Translations under genes and position numbers: made by a program
Notes under the pieces: generated by a model
Database searches by the model: none
What the model saw: only the letters and a program-made list of their open reading frames with translations
What the model was told of the DNA's origin: nothing
Shown: piece after piece, positions 57,159 to 64,000 of the stretch
Numbering within the stretch: the first letter of the stretch is position 1
Layout of the letters: each line of letters begins with the position of its first letter
Assembly: GCF_001553605.1 (NCBI RefSeq)
Contig: NZ_CP014229.1
Span: forward strand, 2,632,501 to 2,696,500
Direction of reading: 5' to 3'
From: Desulfovibrio fairfieldensis
GTDB lineage: Bacteria; Desulfobacterota; Desulfovibrionia; Desulfovibrionales; Desulfovibrionaceae
DNA length: 64,000 nt

Positions 57159-58718
57159 CTAAATATAGTTGGCAAGGCTCAATTTCATGATCATGGATGA
57201 AGACTGGAGCACCGTCTGGTACGTGAGCTGCTGCCGGGTAAGCTTGGTCAGCAGTTCAGTCAGGTCAATGTCTTCAGTATAGCTTAATCGCTCCTGTTGG
57301 TCCAGCTTCTGGAAGCTGAGCACGTCGGCGGCCATTTCCACGCGGTTTTCCAGGCCGCCGTAGCGGTCCGCCTCGGTCGTGATGCGCTCGTGGGCTTTTT
57401 TCAGGGCGGCCAGGGACTGGCCGCAGCCCGTGGCGTTGTTGTTTTCGCAGTAGGCAATGAGATTGCCCACTACCTCAAAGACATTGGCATCGCCTTCAAT
57501 GGCGGGCTTGCCCTGGTAATAGCCGCCGAAGATGTCCTTGCCTATCCCGTTCACCGAGATATAGGTATCCTTGAGGATTTCATAATTCAGATCCGCGCGG
57601 GAGGGATGGATCATGACCTGCGCGCCCGCCGGCACGGTGGTGCCCCCGGCCGCCGTCGTGGCGTCCAGATCCATATAGCCGCCGGGCACGGGCAGGCGCA
57701 CCGTGCCGCCGCCGGAGGTCTGGCCCTTAGCCGTGACCCAGGTGGAGCCGCCGTCCGTGCTGTAGGACCAGGTAAATTCCTCTCCCGTGGTGTTCAAGTC
57801 CACGCCCGCGGCGGGCTCATCCATGCGTACCAGCATATTCTTGCTGAACGTGCCGCTGGCCGAGGCCCTGAGGCCCTGCTGGCCGCCCATGACGGTCATT
57901 TCGGGCGGCGGGTCCTTGTCGTCCCCCTGATACACGGCTGTGGGCCGGATGTAGACCAGAGTGCCGTTTTCGGCTCCGGGCCCGGCGTCCACGTCCGCCG
58001 CATTGACGGCCATGTCCTGCTTCATGGTCACGGTGACGCCGTCGGCCACCATGTCGTATGTCTGCGGAGGCCCCGCATTCACCTGCACGGTCCCGTCGTT
58101 CCAGGTGGTGCCGCCGTCCTTGGACCAGCGGTAGGTAGCCGGGTCGCTCAGATTGCCGTTGCTGGTGAACTGGAGCATCATGGACGTGTCGGACGCGCCC
58201 TGAATGCTGTAATTGCCCTGGCTGATGTCGCCTGACCAGTTGTCGTCCCAACTGGTCAGGGCCAGGCCCTGCTCAAAGGCGTTCTTGTCGTATTTGTGTC
58301 CGGCGAAGAGGCTCTTGCCTTCAAATTCCGTGTTGGACAGATTGAGAAGCTGACCGAAAATCTGCTTGACCCGCTCACCGATCTGTTTGCGGTTTTCGGC
58401 GGACATTTCGGTATTGCTGGCCTGCTGGGCCAGGCTTTCCAGATCCTGGAAAAGCGTGCTGACCCGGGTGCTCAGCACGCTGTCCGCCAGCTCCAGCCAA
58501 CCCCGGGCCGTATCCACGTTGGTCTGGTACTGGGCCGTGGCATTGAGGTCGTCACGGGTGGTCAGCACGCGGTAGGCTCCGGCGGGATCGTCCGAAGGCC
58601 GGTTGATCTTCTTCTGGGTGGAACCCTGCTCGTTGCTTTCCATATAGGCCGCCAGATTTTTCTGCATCTGGCCGACCATATCGCTGTACATCATGCTTTG
58701 GGTAATGCGGATAGCCAT
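57159..58718 (-). CDS. flgL: Flagellar hook-associated protein 3 (FlgL)
   Basis: A 519-aa junction protein, longer than the usual ~300 aa. Conserved coiled-coil ends are clear: N-terminal RITQSMMYSDMVGQMQKNLAAYM and C-terminal LTKLTRQQLTYQTVLQSSSMIMKLSLANYI. The central ~210 residues (160-370) are a surface insertion with two Asp-box-like motifs, SKDGGTTW (199-206) and STDGGSTW (320-327). The start has a GGAGGG site. Follows flgK. Confidence 0.93.
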   Translation of the reverse strand: MAIRITQSMMYSDMVGQMQKNLAAYMESNEQGSTQKKINRPSDDPAGAYRVLTTRDDLNATAQYQTNVDTARGWLELADSVLSTRVSTLFQDLESLAQQASNTEMSAENRKQIGERVKQIFGQLLNLSNTEFEGKSLFAGHKYDKNAFEQGLALTSWDDNWSGDISQGNYSIQGASDTSMMLQFTSNGNLSDPATYRWSKDGGTTWNDGTVQVNAGPPQTYDMVADGVTVTMKQDMAVNAADVDAGPGAENGTLVYIRPTAVYQGDDKDPPPEMTVMGGQQGLRASASGTFSKNMLVRMDEPAAGVDLNTTGEEFTWSYSTDGGSTWVTAKGQTSGGGTVRLPVPGGYMDLDATTAAGGTTVPAGAQVMIHPSRADLNYEILKDTYISVNGIGKDIFGGYYQGKPAIEGDANVFEVVGNLIAYCENNNATGCGQSLAALKKAHERITTEADRYGGLENRVEMAADVLSFQKLDQQERLSYTEDIDLTELLTKLTRQQLTYQTVLQSSSMIMKLSLANYI

Positions 58719-58849
58719 ACGCCCTCCACTGGGGTAATTAACGCCTCAAACAGCCGCAGGCGGGCTTTGCCCACCCTTAAAAGACATAGTTGAGGGGGAG
58801 GATTCGCCTGCAAATCCTCGCGGGCATGTCAGGCCTGAAATGCCCTGCC

Positions 58850-60985
58850 CTACTGCTTGAGCCCGAGCAGGGTCTGCAGCATCTGATCGGCGGTGGTGAT
58901 CAGCTTGGCCGCCGCCGTGTAGGAGTGCTGAAATTTGATCAGATTGCTCATTTCTTCGTCCATGTTCACGCCCGACACCGAAGCCGTGCGCTCAGCCAGA
59001 TCGTTGGTCAGGGCGGAGTGGTACTCGGAATTGGTCTTGGAAAGCCGCCGGTCCGAGCCCACGGTGGTGACCAGGTTGGCGTAATATTCGGAAATGCTCT
59101 GATTATCCACCGTCTTCCAGAGGGTGGAAATGGTGATTTTCTTGTCGGCCAGCTTGCCGATGGCCGTGGCCGTGGCGTTGTCGCCCGCATTGGCCTGATG
59201 CTGGCCGTTAACCTGGCCCGAGGCGATGAGGTTGGCATTGCTGTGCACCTGGCTGTTGACGGCCAGGTTGTCCGCACTGTCCCCGCTGAAAAAGGTATTG
59301 ATGCCCAGGGCCGCCATAAGGCCCGTGGAATCCGCGCCCATGCCGAAGGTCACATCGGCGGCGGGATTGGTTTCAATGATCAGCTTGCCGTCCTGGATGC
59401 TGGCGTTGAGCGGCGGCGGCGCGATGGGGTTGCCGTCGGCGTCCACCATATTGTTGATGGCGTCGCGCACGTCTTCCAGGCTGTGCTTGTCGGGGTCGAA
59501 ATTCTGAATGCCCGGCGTGGCCGGATCAAAATCCAGCATGCCGGAGGAGTTGTACTCGCCGGTGGTCTTGTCGTAGAAATGAAAATTGACGTTGCCGGCC
59601 TGAAGCTTGTCCGAGAAGGGCAAGATGGCCTGGGCCGAGCCCAGGGCCTTGGTGATGTCTTCCACGCGCTGCTGGCCCTGCGCGTAATCCAGCATGCTCA
59701 GGCCCGAGCCCTGGCTGTGGATGCGGTTCACTTCCCAGATCAGGGAAGAGGCCACGGCGTTCAGCTCGTCCATGTAGCGGCCGCAGTTGTCGTCGCGGAT
59801 ATTGTAGTACGCGGCCAGCTTGCCGCCGGTGAGGCGGCTGAGGTTGTCCGTGCCGTCAAAGCCGATCTGCGGGGTGATGTTTTCCGGGCCGCGCGTGGGT
59901 TCGATCCAGTACAGACCGTCCTTGGGCATGATGTCGAACTTGTCTCCGGCGTGGAAATTGTCCGCCGCGCTGAAGGAAATTTTCAGGTTCTTGACCAGCA
60001 CCTGGTCGGTCGTGCCGTCGCCGTCGCTGTCCGTAATGTCGTAATGCAGCTCCTTGCCGTCGTCGTCGCGCAGCCAGGTCTTGCCGCCGTCCAGGGAAAC
60101 GCGGAACTGCGGCGGCGGCACGTCGCCCGCGTTGCCGCCGTTGACGATCTCCACCGTGTATTCATGGCTGTCCGCGCCGTCAAACTGCACAGAGCCCTTA
60201 TAGGGGGAATTGACCGTGAGCCGGTTTTCGGCCTGCGGGCCCATGATCTTCAGCTCATAACTGTTCTGCCCGTCCACCAGGGGTTGGCCGTTGCTCAGCT
60301 GCACCCGGAAATTGCCCTTGCCGTTGTCGATGGTCTCCACGTCCGCCAGGGAGGCCAGCTCGCGCACCAACTGATCGCGCTTGTCCAGCAGGCTGTTGGG
60401 ATTGCTCACGCCGTCCACGGTGTTGGACGTGATCTGCCGGTTGAGATCCGCAATGGCCTTGGAGATATCATTGACGCGGTCCACGGTCTGGCCGATGGAA
60501 ACGTCCATCTCCTTCTGGATGGCCTTGATGCCGTCCATGGTGCTGCCGAACATGTCGCTGAGGTTGTCGGCATAGGAAAGCAGGCTCTCGCGGGTGGCCG
60601 TGTCCTCCGGGCGCAGGGCCAGATCCTGCCAGGCGGTGAAGAATTTGTTCAGGGAGGAGCTGAGGCCCGCCCGGTTGGACTCGTTGAAGATATTCTCCAG
60701 CGAGGTCATGATGGTGTCCTGCTCGTCCCAACGCGCGGAATTGGTGGCCTGGCGCACGTAGGACCGCTCCAGGAACGAGTCGAAGAAACGCATGATCTGC
60801 TGGGCGTTGACCCCCAGCCCCTGTGCGCCCGGCTTGGCCGTCAGGCCGCCGGCGTCGCGCTGGTCCACATACTGGCGCGAGTAGCCTTCGGTATCCGCAT
60901 TGGCAAGGTTGTTGCCGGTGACCGAGATCCAGGCCTGGGAGGCGTTGAGGGCCGACTGGCCGATGTTGAGCAGACCATAGAGCAT
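58850..60985 (-). CDS. flgK: Flagellar hook-associated protein 1 (FlgK)
   Basis: A 711-aa hook-junction protein. The N-terminus (MLYGLLNIGQSALNASQAWISVTGNNLANADTEGYSRQYV) and the C-terminus (VSGVNMDEEMSNLIKFQHSYTAAAKLITTADQMLQTLLGL) have the family pattern. The large variable middle has an Asp-box-like SLDGGKTW at 297-304, similar to that in FlgL, and an Asp/Gly-rich DSDGDGTTD near 319. Starts 3 bases after the flgN stop with GGGAGG. Confidence 0.95.
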   Translation of the reverse strand: MLYGLLNIGQSALNASQAWISVTGNNLANADTEGYSRQYVDQRDAGGLTAKPGAQGLGVNAQQIMRFFDSFLERSYVRQATNSARWDEQDTIMTSLENIFNESNRAGLSSSLNKFFTAWQDLALRPEDTATRESLLSYADNLSDMFGSTMDGIKAIQKEMDVSIGQTVDRVNDISKAIADLNRQITSNTVDGVSNPNSLLDKRDQLVRELASLADVETIDNGKGNFRVQLSNGQPLVDGQNSYELKIMGPQAENRLTVNSPYKGSVQFDGADSHEYTVEIVNGGNAGDVPPPQFRVSLDGGKTWLRDDDGKELHYDITDSDGDGTTDQVLVKNLKISFSAADNFHAGDKFDIMPKDGLYWIEPTRGPENITPQIGFDGTDNLSRLTGGKLAAYYNIRDDNCGRYMDELNAVASSLIWEVNRIHSQGSGLSMLDYAQGQQRVEDITKALGSAQAILPFSDKLQAGNVNFHFYDKTTGEYNSSGMLDFDPATPGIQNFDPDKHSLEDVRDAINNMVDADGNPIAPPPLNASIQDGKLIIETNPAADVTFGMGADSTGLMAALGINTFFSGDSADNLAVNSQVHSNANLIASGQVNGQHQANAGDNATATAIGKLADKKITISTLWKTVDNQSISEYYANLVTTVGSDRRLSKTNSEYHSALTNDLAERTASVSGVNMDEEMSNLIKFQHSYTAAAKLITTADQMLQTLLGLKQ

Positions 60986-60988
60986 GGT

Positions 60989-61456
60989 TTAGAGCCTCCC
61001 GGAAATAATGGCCGCTTGAGGATGCATTTCAGGGCGCATGCCGCCCCTGCGTCCGTAGGTTTCGGCTCTGGGAGGCATAGCCCTGCTGGTCAGGGCCTGC
61101 AACGTGCGGCTGCTCTGGTCCAGCAGCGCCAGGGAAAGCTGGGCGTTGCGCGAGGCCTGGCGTGAAACCTCCTGCTCGCCCTGATCCACGGAGCGGAACA
61201 ACGCCCGCAGGGCCTCGCCCTGCTCCTGGGGCAGCGAGCGGGCGTATTCCGTCACGCGCACGCCGTCCAGAGCCTTGATGACCGTGGTCTTTTCCACGGC
61301 CAGCTGACGGATCAGCTCCTGGACGGAAAATTCCTGCGCCACCACGCCGTCCGTGTCGCGCGCCAGCAGGATGTGGTATTCCTCTTCCAGCAGATCGCGC
61401 AACAGCGCGAGCGCCTTGTCCTGGCGGGATAAACTTTCCTTAATTCTCTGGTACAT
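60989..61456 (-). CDS. flgN: FlgN-like export chaperone
   Basis: A 155-aa mainly helical protein with Leu/Gln-rich amphipathic helices, in the size range and position of FlgN, the chaperone for FlgK and FlgL. The start MYQRIKESL at 61456 has a GAGG site; the open frame extends upstream to 61504 but with worse context. Directly upstream of flgK (3 bases), which supports the identity better than sequence alone. Confidence 0.7.
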   Translation of the reverse strand: MYQRIKESLSRQDKALALLRDLLEEEYHILLARDTDGVVAQEFSVQELIRQLAVEKTTVIKALDGVRVTEYARSLPQEQGEALRALFRSVDQGEQEVSRQASRNAQLSLALLDQSSRTLQALTSRAMPPRAETYGRRGGMRPEMHPQAAIISGRL

Positions 61457-61542
61457 ACTGCCTCGCTTGGCCTTGACGATCAGGGAGCCGCCTGCGGGCG
61501 GCATACCGCGCGCCGGGCAGAAACTGCCGCCTGATCCCGATC

Positions 61543-61560
61543 AAGCAAAATCCATGCCCT
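61543..61560 (-). promoter_or_regulatory. Candidate sigma-54 promoter for flgN-flgK-flgL
   Basis: On the minus strand GGCATGGATTTTGCTT has GG and GC ten bases apart and matches the -24/-12 consensus TGGCAC-N5-TTGCA at 8 of the core positions. It lies about 90 bases before flgN. Sigma-54 control of hook-stage genes is common in related bacteria. Prediction only. Confidence 0.4.
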
Positions 61561-61596
61561 TTTAAACGGTCATACCTGAATCAACGTTTCGAGTGA

Positions 61597-61739
61597 GATG
61601 TTACGCCTCGCCTGTCGATTGGGCGTGAAGATCGCACAGCAAAAAAAACATGGGGCTTCGCTGACTCACGGCGGCCTGGACGCCGCAAAACCCGCAGGGT
61701 TGCATGCGTCTCACCTTTCAAATGAGAACAATTTTACTA
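61597..61739 (+). repeat. Dispersed element family B, degenerate copy next to flgJ
   Basis: Shares CATG..TTCGCTGACTCACGGCGG, CGCCGCAAAACC and the end TTTCAAATGAGA with family B but is diverged. On the minus strand its terminal TAG is the stop codon of the flgJ-type gene (61737-61739). Confidence 0.6.
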
Positions 61740-63239
61740 GCCGCGCAGATCCCCGGCCGTCAGCGGCGGGATGGCAAAGGAATCCGCCGCGCCGTTGCCT
61801 GATGCGCTCCGGCCCTCCGCCGAACGCGCGGTCAGCGGCGGCACGGCCTGGTCTCCGGCGTGCGGCGCGGGCTGTGCGGCGGCCTGAACCGGTGCCGGAT
61901 TCGCCGCCTGCGCGCCAGCCGGGGCGACAGTCCGGCCGGAATTCTGAACGGAGCTTTGGGCAGCGTCCTGGGCGGGTTGGGACTGCGCCTGGATCTGGGC
62001 GGCATGATAGGCGGCCAGGCCCGCGCCCGCGCGACTGCTCGGCCCGGTGCCGTCCGTGTTCAGGGTGCGGATCAGCTCCTGGCCGCGCCTGCGGCCTTTC
62101 TGTGGAATATTGGTGGTGTAACGCACTGTGCGGGTTGGCGGCGCGGCGTCGGCGGCCTGCGCCGGATTCCGCCCCTGGCCCTGAGTCTGCGGCGCGGGCA
62201 TTACCCCCGGCTGCGCCGCCGACGCCAAAGGCGCGCCGGGGATGGCTCCCGCAAAAGACATGGCCGCCTGCACGGCCGTGGGCGTTCCCGCAGGTATGGC
62301 CGACTGGCTTATGCTTTGCGCCGACGGCGCGGCCTGAGTAAAGGCCGCGTTCTGAAGCAGGGCCCCGTCGGGCCGCGCCGGATGCCGCAATGGAGGCCGC
62401 ACGGCACGCGGGCCGAGCTTGTCCCCGGCCTCGCGCTGGGCCATCTGCGCCAGTTCCAGGCCGGAAGACGCTTCCTGCCGCCTCACGCCCTGTCCGGCGG
62501 GCACGGCTTCCACCCGTCCCTGCGCGGGCGGGGCCAGGGCCTGCTGCGCCCGCAGGGCGGCCAAAGCCCGTTCCACTTCAGGATTACTCAGGGCTTCTGT
62601 CCCGCTGCGCGCGTCCGCGCCGTTGTCGGCAGAGGCAGCCACCCGGGACGCGGCGGCTTGCCGGTCCATGGCGCCGCTCTGCGGAGCCGCGCCGTCATAG
62701 ACGGAGGGCACGGCATCCCTGCGGCCCGCAGCCTGGGGGGCCTGGGCGGCATGGGCCGCTGACGGCGCGTCCGCAACCGCCGTAGCTTCCGGAGTTTTCG
62801 GCGCCGCCTGCAGCAGCGGGGCCGCCGTGGGCGTAAAGGACGCGCCGCGACCCGACCCGGCGGCGCCTCGGCTGGCCGACACCAGATTGCGCGAAAGCTG
62901 CTCGTACATCATGTCCGCCAGACCGATGCCGCCGGCCGAGGTCATGCTTTTGGACAATTCCTGATCATACATGTCCTGCCAGTACTGCTCATCGCGGCCA
63001 TGCAGAAGGCCGTTCTTGGGCAGGGTATTGCGCATTTCCTGCCACATCTTCTGGATGAAAACCGACTCGAAACCCTCACAGGCTTCGCGCAGTTTCTTGG
63101 CCTTGGCCTCAGGCGAAATCTTTTTTCCGCCGAGATCGCCCAGACCGGCGAGCTTGGCCTGGAGTTCGCGGCGGGAACCTTCGTTGCGGGCGCTTTCCGG
63201 CGGGATCGCGGCCGGGACGGCATTGAGGGGCGCGGTCAT
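61737..63239 (-). CDS. flgJ: Rod-binding protein FlgJ with long disordered tail, no muramidase
   Basis: A 500-aa protein. Residues ~40-120 form the FlgJ rod-binding domain: KLREACEGFESVFIQKMWQEMRNTLPKNGLLHGRDEQYWQDMYDQELSKSM..GGIGLADMMYEQL. The rest (about 125-500) is Ala/Pro/Gln-rich and apparently disordered, with a short ordered island RTVRYTTNIPQKGRRRGQELIRTLN near 377. There is no peptidoglycan-hydrolase domain, so wall cutting must come from another enzyme. The start overlaps the flgI end region with a GGAGGTGATCTGAG site. The stop codon lies at the border of a family B-like element. Confidence 0.85.
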   Translation of the reverse strand: MTAPLNAVPAAIPPESARNEGSRRELQAKLAGLGDLGGKKISPEAKAKKLREACEGFESVFIQKMWQEMRNTLPKNGLLHGRDEQYWQDMYDQELSKSMTSAGGIGLADMMYEQLSRNLVSASRGAAGSGRGASFTPTAAPLLQAAPKTPEATAVADAPSAAHAAQAPQAAGRRDAVPSVYDGAAPQSGAMDRQAAASRVAASADNGADARSGTEALSNPEVERALAALRAQQALAPPAQGRVEAVPAGQGVRRQEASSGLELAQMAQREAGDKLGPRAVRPPLRHPARPDGALLQNAAFTQAAPSAQSISQSAIPAGTPTAVQAAMSFAGAIPGAPLASAAQPGVMPAPQTQGQGRNPAQAADAAPPTRTVRYTTNIPQKGRRRGQELIRTLNTDGTGPSSRAGAGLAAYHAAQIQAQSQPAQDAAQSSVQNSGRTVAPAGAQAANPAPVQAAAQPAPHAGDQAVPPLTARSAEGRSASGNGAADSFAIPPLTAGDLRG

Positions 63240-63240
63240 C

Positions 63241-64000
63241 TCAGATCACCTCCAGCTCCGCATGCAGCGAGCCCGACACCTGCAGGCTGCGCAAAATGGA
63301 AATCAGATCGCGGGGCGTGGCCCCGATGGCATTCAGGCCGTCCACCAGTTCCTGCAGGGTGGCCCCTTCCACCATGACCAGGCGGCGGTTTTCCTCACGC
63401 ACGTTGATGTCAGTCTGGGGCGTGACCACGGTCTGGCCCTGGGAAAAGGGACCGGGCTGCGAAACCTGCTGGCTTTCCTGGACGGTGATCTGCAGATTGC
63501 CGTGAGCCACAGCCGCGCGCGAAATGCGTACGTCCCGGCCCAATACCACAGTGCCGGTCTTTTCATCCACCACCACCTTGGCGGCGGTGTCCGGGGTTAC
63601 TTCCAGGTTCTCCACCGAGGCCATCAGGGGCACGAGATTGCTCTTGTACTGGGGGGGCACGTCCACGCTCACGCTCATGGCGTCCACGGCACGGGCGTAA
63701 GGGCCGCCCATGGCCGCGTTGAGACGCTCGGCGATCTGCTGGGCCGTGGAAAAATCCCCCACGCGCATGTTCAGGGTCAGCTTGTCCTGCTGGTTGAACT
63801 CAAAGGGGATGCCCCGCTCCACAATGCCGCCGCCGGGGATCAGGCCCACGGTATTGACGTTTTTCTGGGTGCTGGCCGCCGCTCCGGTGACAGAAAAGCC
63901 GCCCACGGTCAACGAACCCTGGGCCAGGCAGTAGGTCTTGCCGTCCACGCCCTTGAGCGCGGTCTGCAACAGCACGCCGCCCAGCAGGGAAGTGGCGTCG
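63241..64000 (-). CDS. flgI: Flagellar P-ring protein FlgI (3' part)
   Basis: The C-terminal ~252 residues of FlgI; the start lies beyond the right edge of the window. From the edge it reads [17 protein letters not shown] and continues [16 protein letters not shown], then [55 protein letters not shown] and the end [30 protein letters not shown], all matching FlgI. It builds the ring around the rod in the peptidoglycan layer. flgJ starts 1 base after its stop. Confidence 0.96.
   Translation of the reverse strand, partial: DATSLLGGVLLQTALKGVDGKTYCLAQGSLTVGGFSVTGAAASTQKNVNTVGLIPGGGIVERGIPFEFNQQDKLTLNMRVGDFSTAQQIAERLNAAMGGPYARAVDAMSVSVDVPPQYKSNLVPLMASVENLEVTPDTAAKVVVDEKTGTVVLGRDVRISRAAVAHGNLQITVQESQQVSQPGPFSQGQTVVTPQTDINVREENRRLVMVEGATLQELVDGLNAIGATPRDLISILRSLQVSGSLHAELEVI

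Noticed and set aside
58790..61165. 791-codon plus-strand open frame opposite flgK
   Set aside because: Antisense shadow of flgK with atypical composition; flgK motifs are conserved on the other strand.

Overview
The window looks like chromosomal DNA of a lactate-oxidising sulfate reducer of the Desulfovibrionaceae. This is inferred from gene content: a D-/L-lactate oxidation gene set with a lactate permease, a split-Soret cytochrome c (a protein known from Desulfovibrio desulfuricans), PAS-type chemoreceptors, fliW/csrA next to flagellar hook genes, and GC-rich, densely packed coding. I see no rRNA, tRNA, CRISPR array, prophage or transposase gene.

Layout. 1-2,200: a small unknown protein and the fluoride exporter crcB with a DUF190 partner. 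2,170-9,800: lactate permease, a fused LUD/Fe-S protein, LutC-like protein, Fe-S and FAD subunits of a D-lactate dehydrogenase, all on the minus strand. 10,300-13,300: EVE-domain protein, a small cytochrome b, ribBA. 13,560-24,030: a tightly packed minus-strand run of eight genes of unrelated function (hydantoinase-like, glpK, trmL, cbiB, TSUP permease, RND pump, esterase, Cys-cluster protein). 24,540-27,600: an atypical membrane-anchored Hsp70 overlapping a membrane protein whose C-terminus resembles GrpE. 27,850-32,800: ilvE, dnaX-ybaB-recR, a ZIP transporter. 33,050-37,000: a (GA)27 tract and two paralogous chemoreceptors. 37,100-43,800: split-Soret cytochrome, dnaK, two lipoproteins, gatC-gatA. 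44,000-48,000: a DMSO-reductase-type operon (A, B, C subunits). 48,100-51,000: L-cysteine desulfidase and a DAACS symporter. 51,200-55,800: M23 peptidase, small unknowns, a TtcA-like protein, rpoZ, dnaJ. 56,300-64,000: fliW, csrA, flgL, flgK, flgN, flgJ and the 3' part of flgI.

The most unusual content falls in three places. First, the Hsp70 / GrpE-like membrane pair (24,540-27,595) may be an undescribed membrane chaperone module. Second, several families of about 120-180 bp non-coding elements occur, mostly with terminal inverted repeats flanked by TA and rich in hairpins. They sit flush against the stop codons of ribBA, dnaJ, recR, flgJ and the cytochrome b gene, and one rewrites the C-terminus of the symporter. 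Third, a pure (GA)27 microsatellite lies upstream of a chemoreceptor.

Functionally the window links lactate uptake and oxidation to electron transfer (split-Soret cytochrome c, cytochrome b, DMSO-reductase-like enzyme), cysteine breakdown, taxis and flagellar assembly, and protein/RNA housekeeping. Coordinates of starts were chosen from Shine-Dalgarno matches and family alignment by eye; no database search was run.
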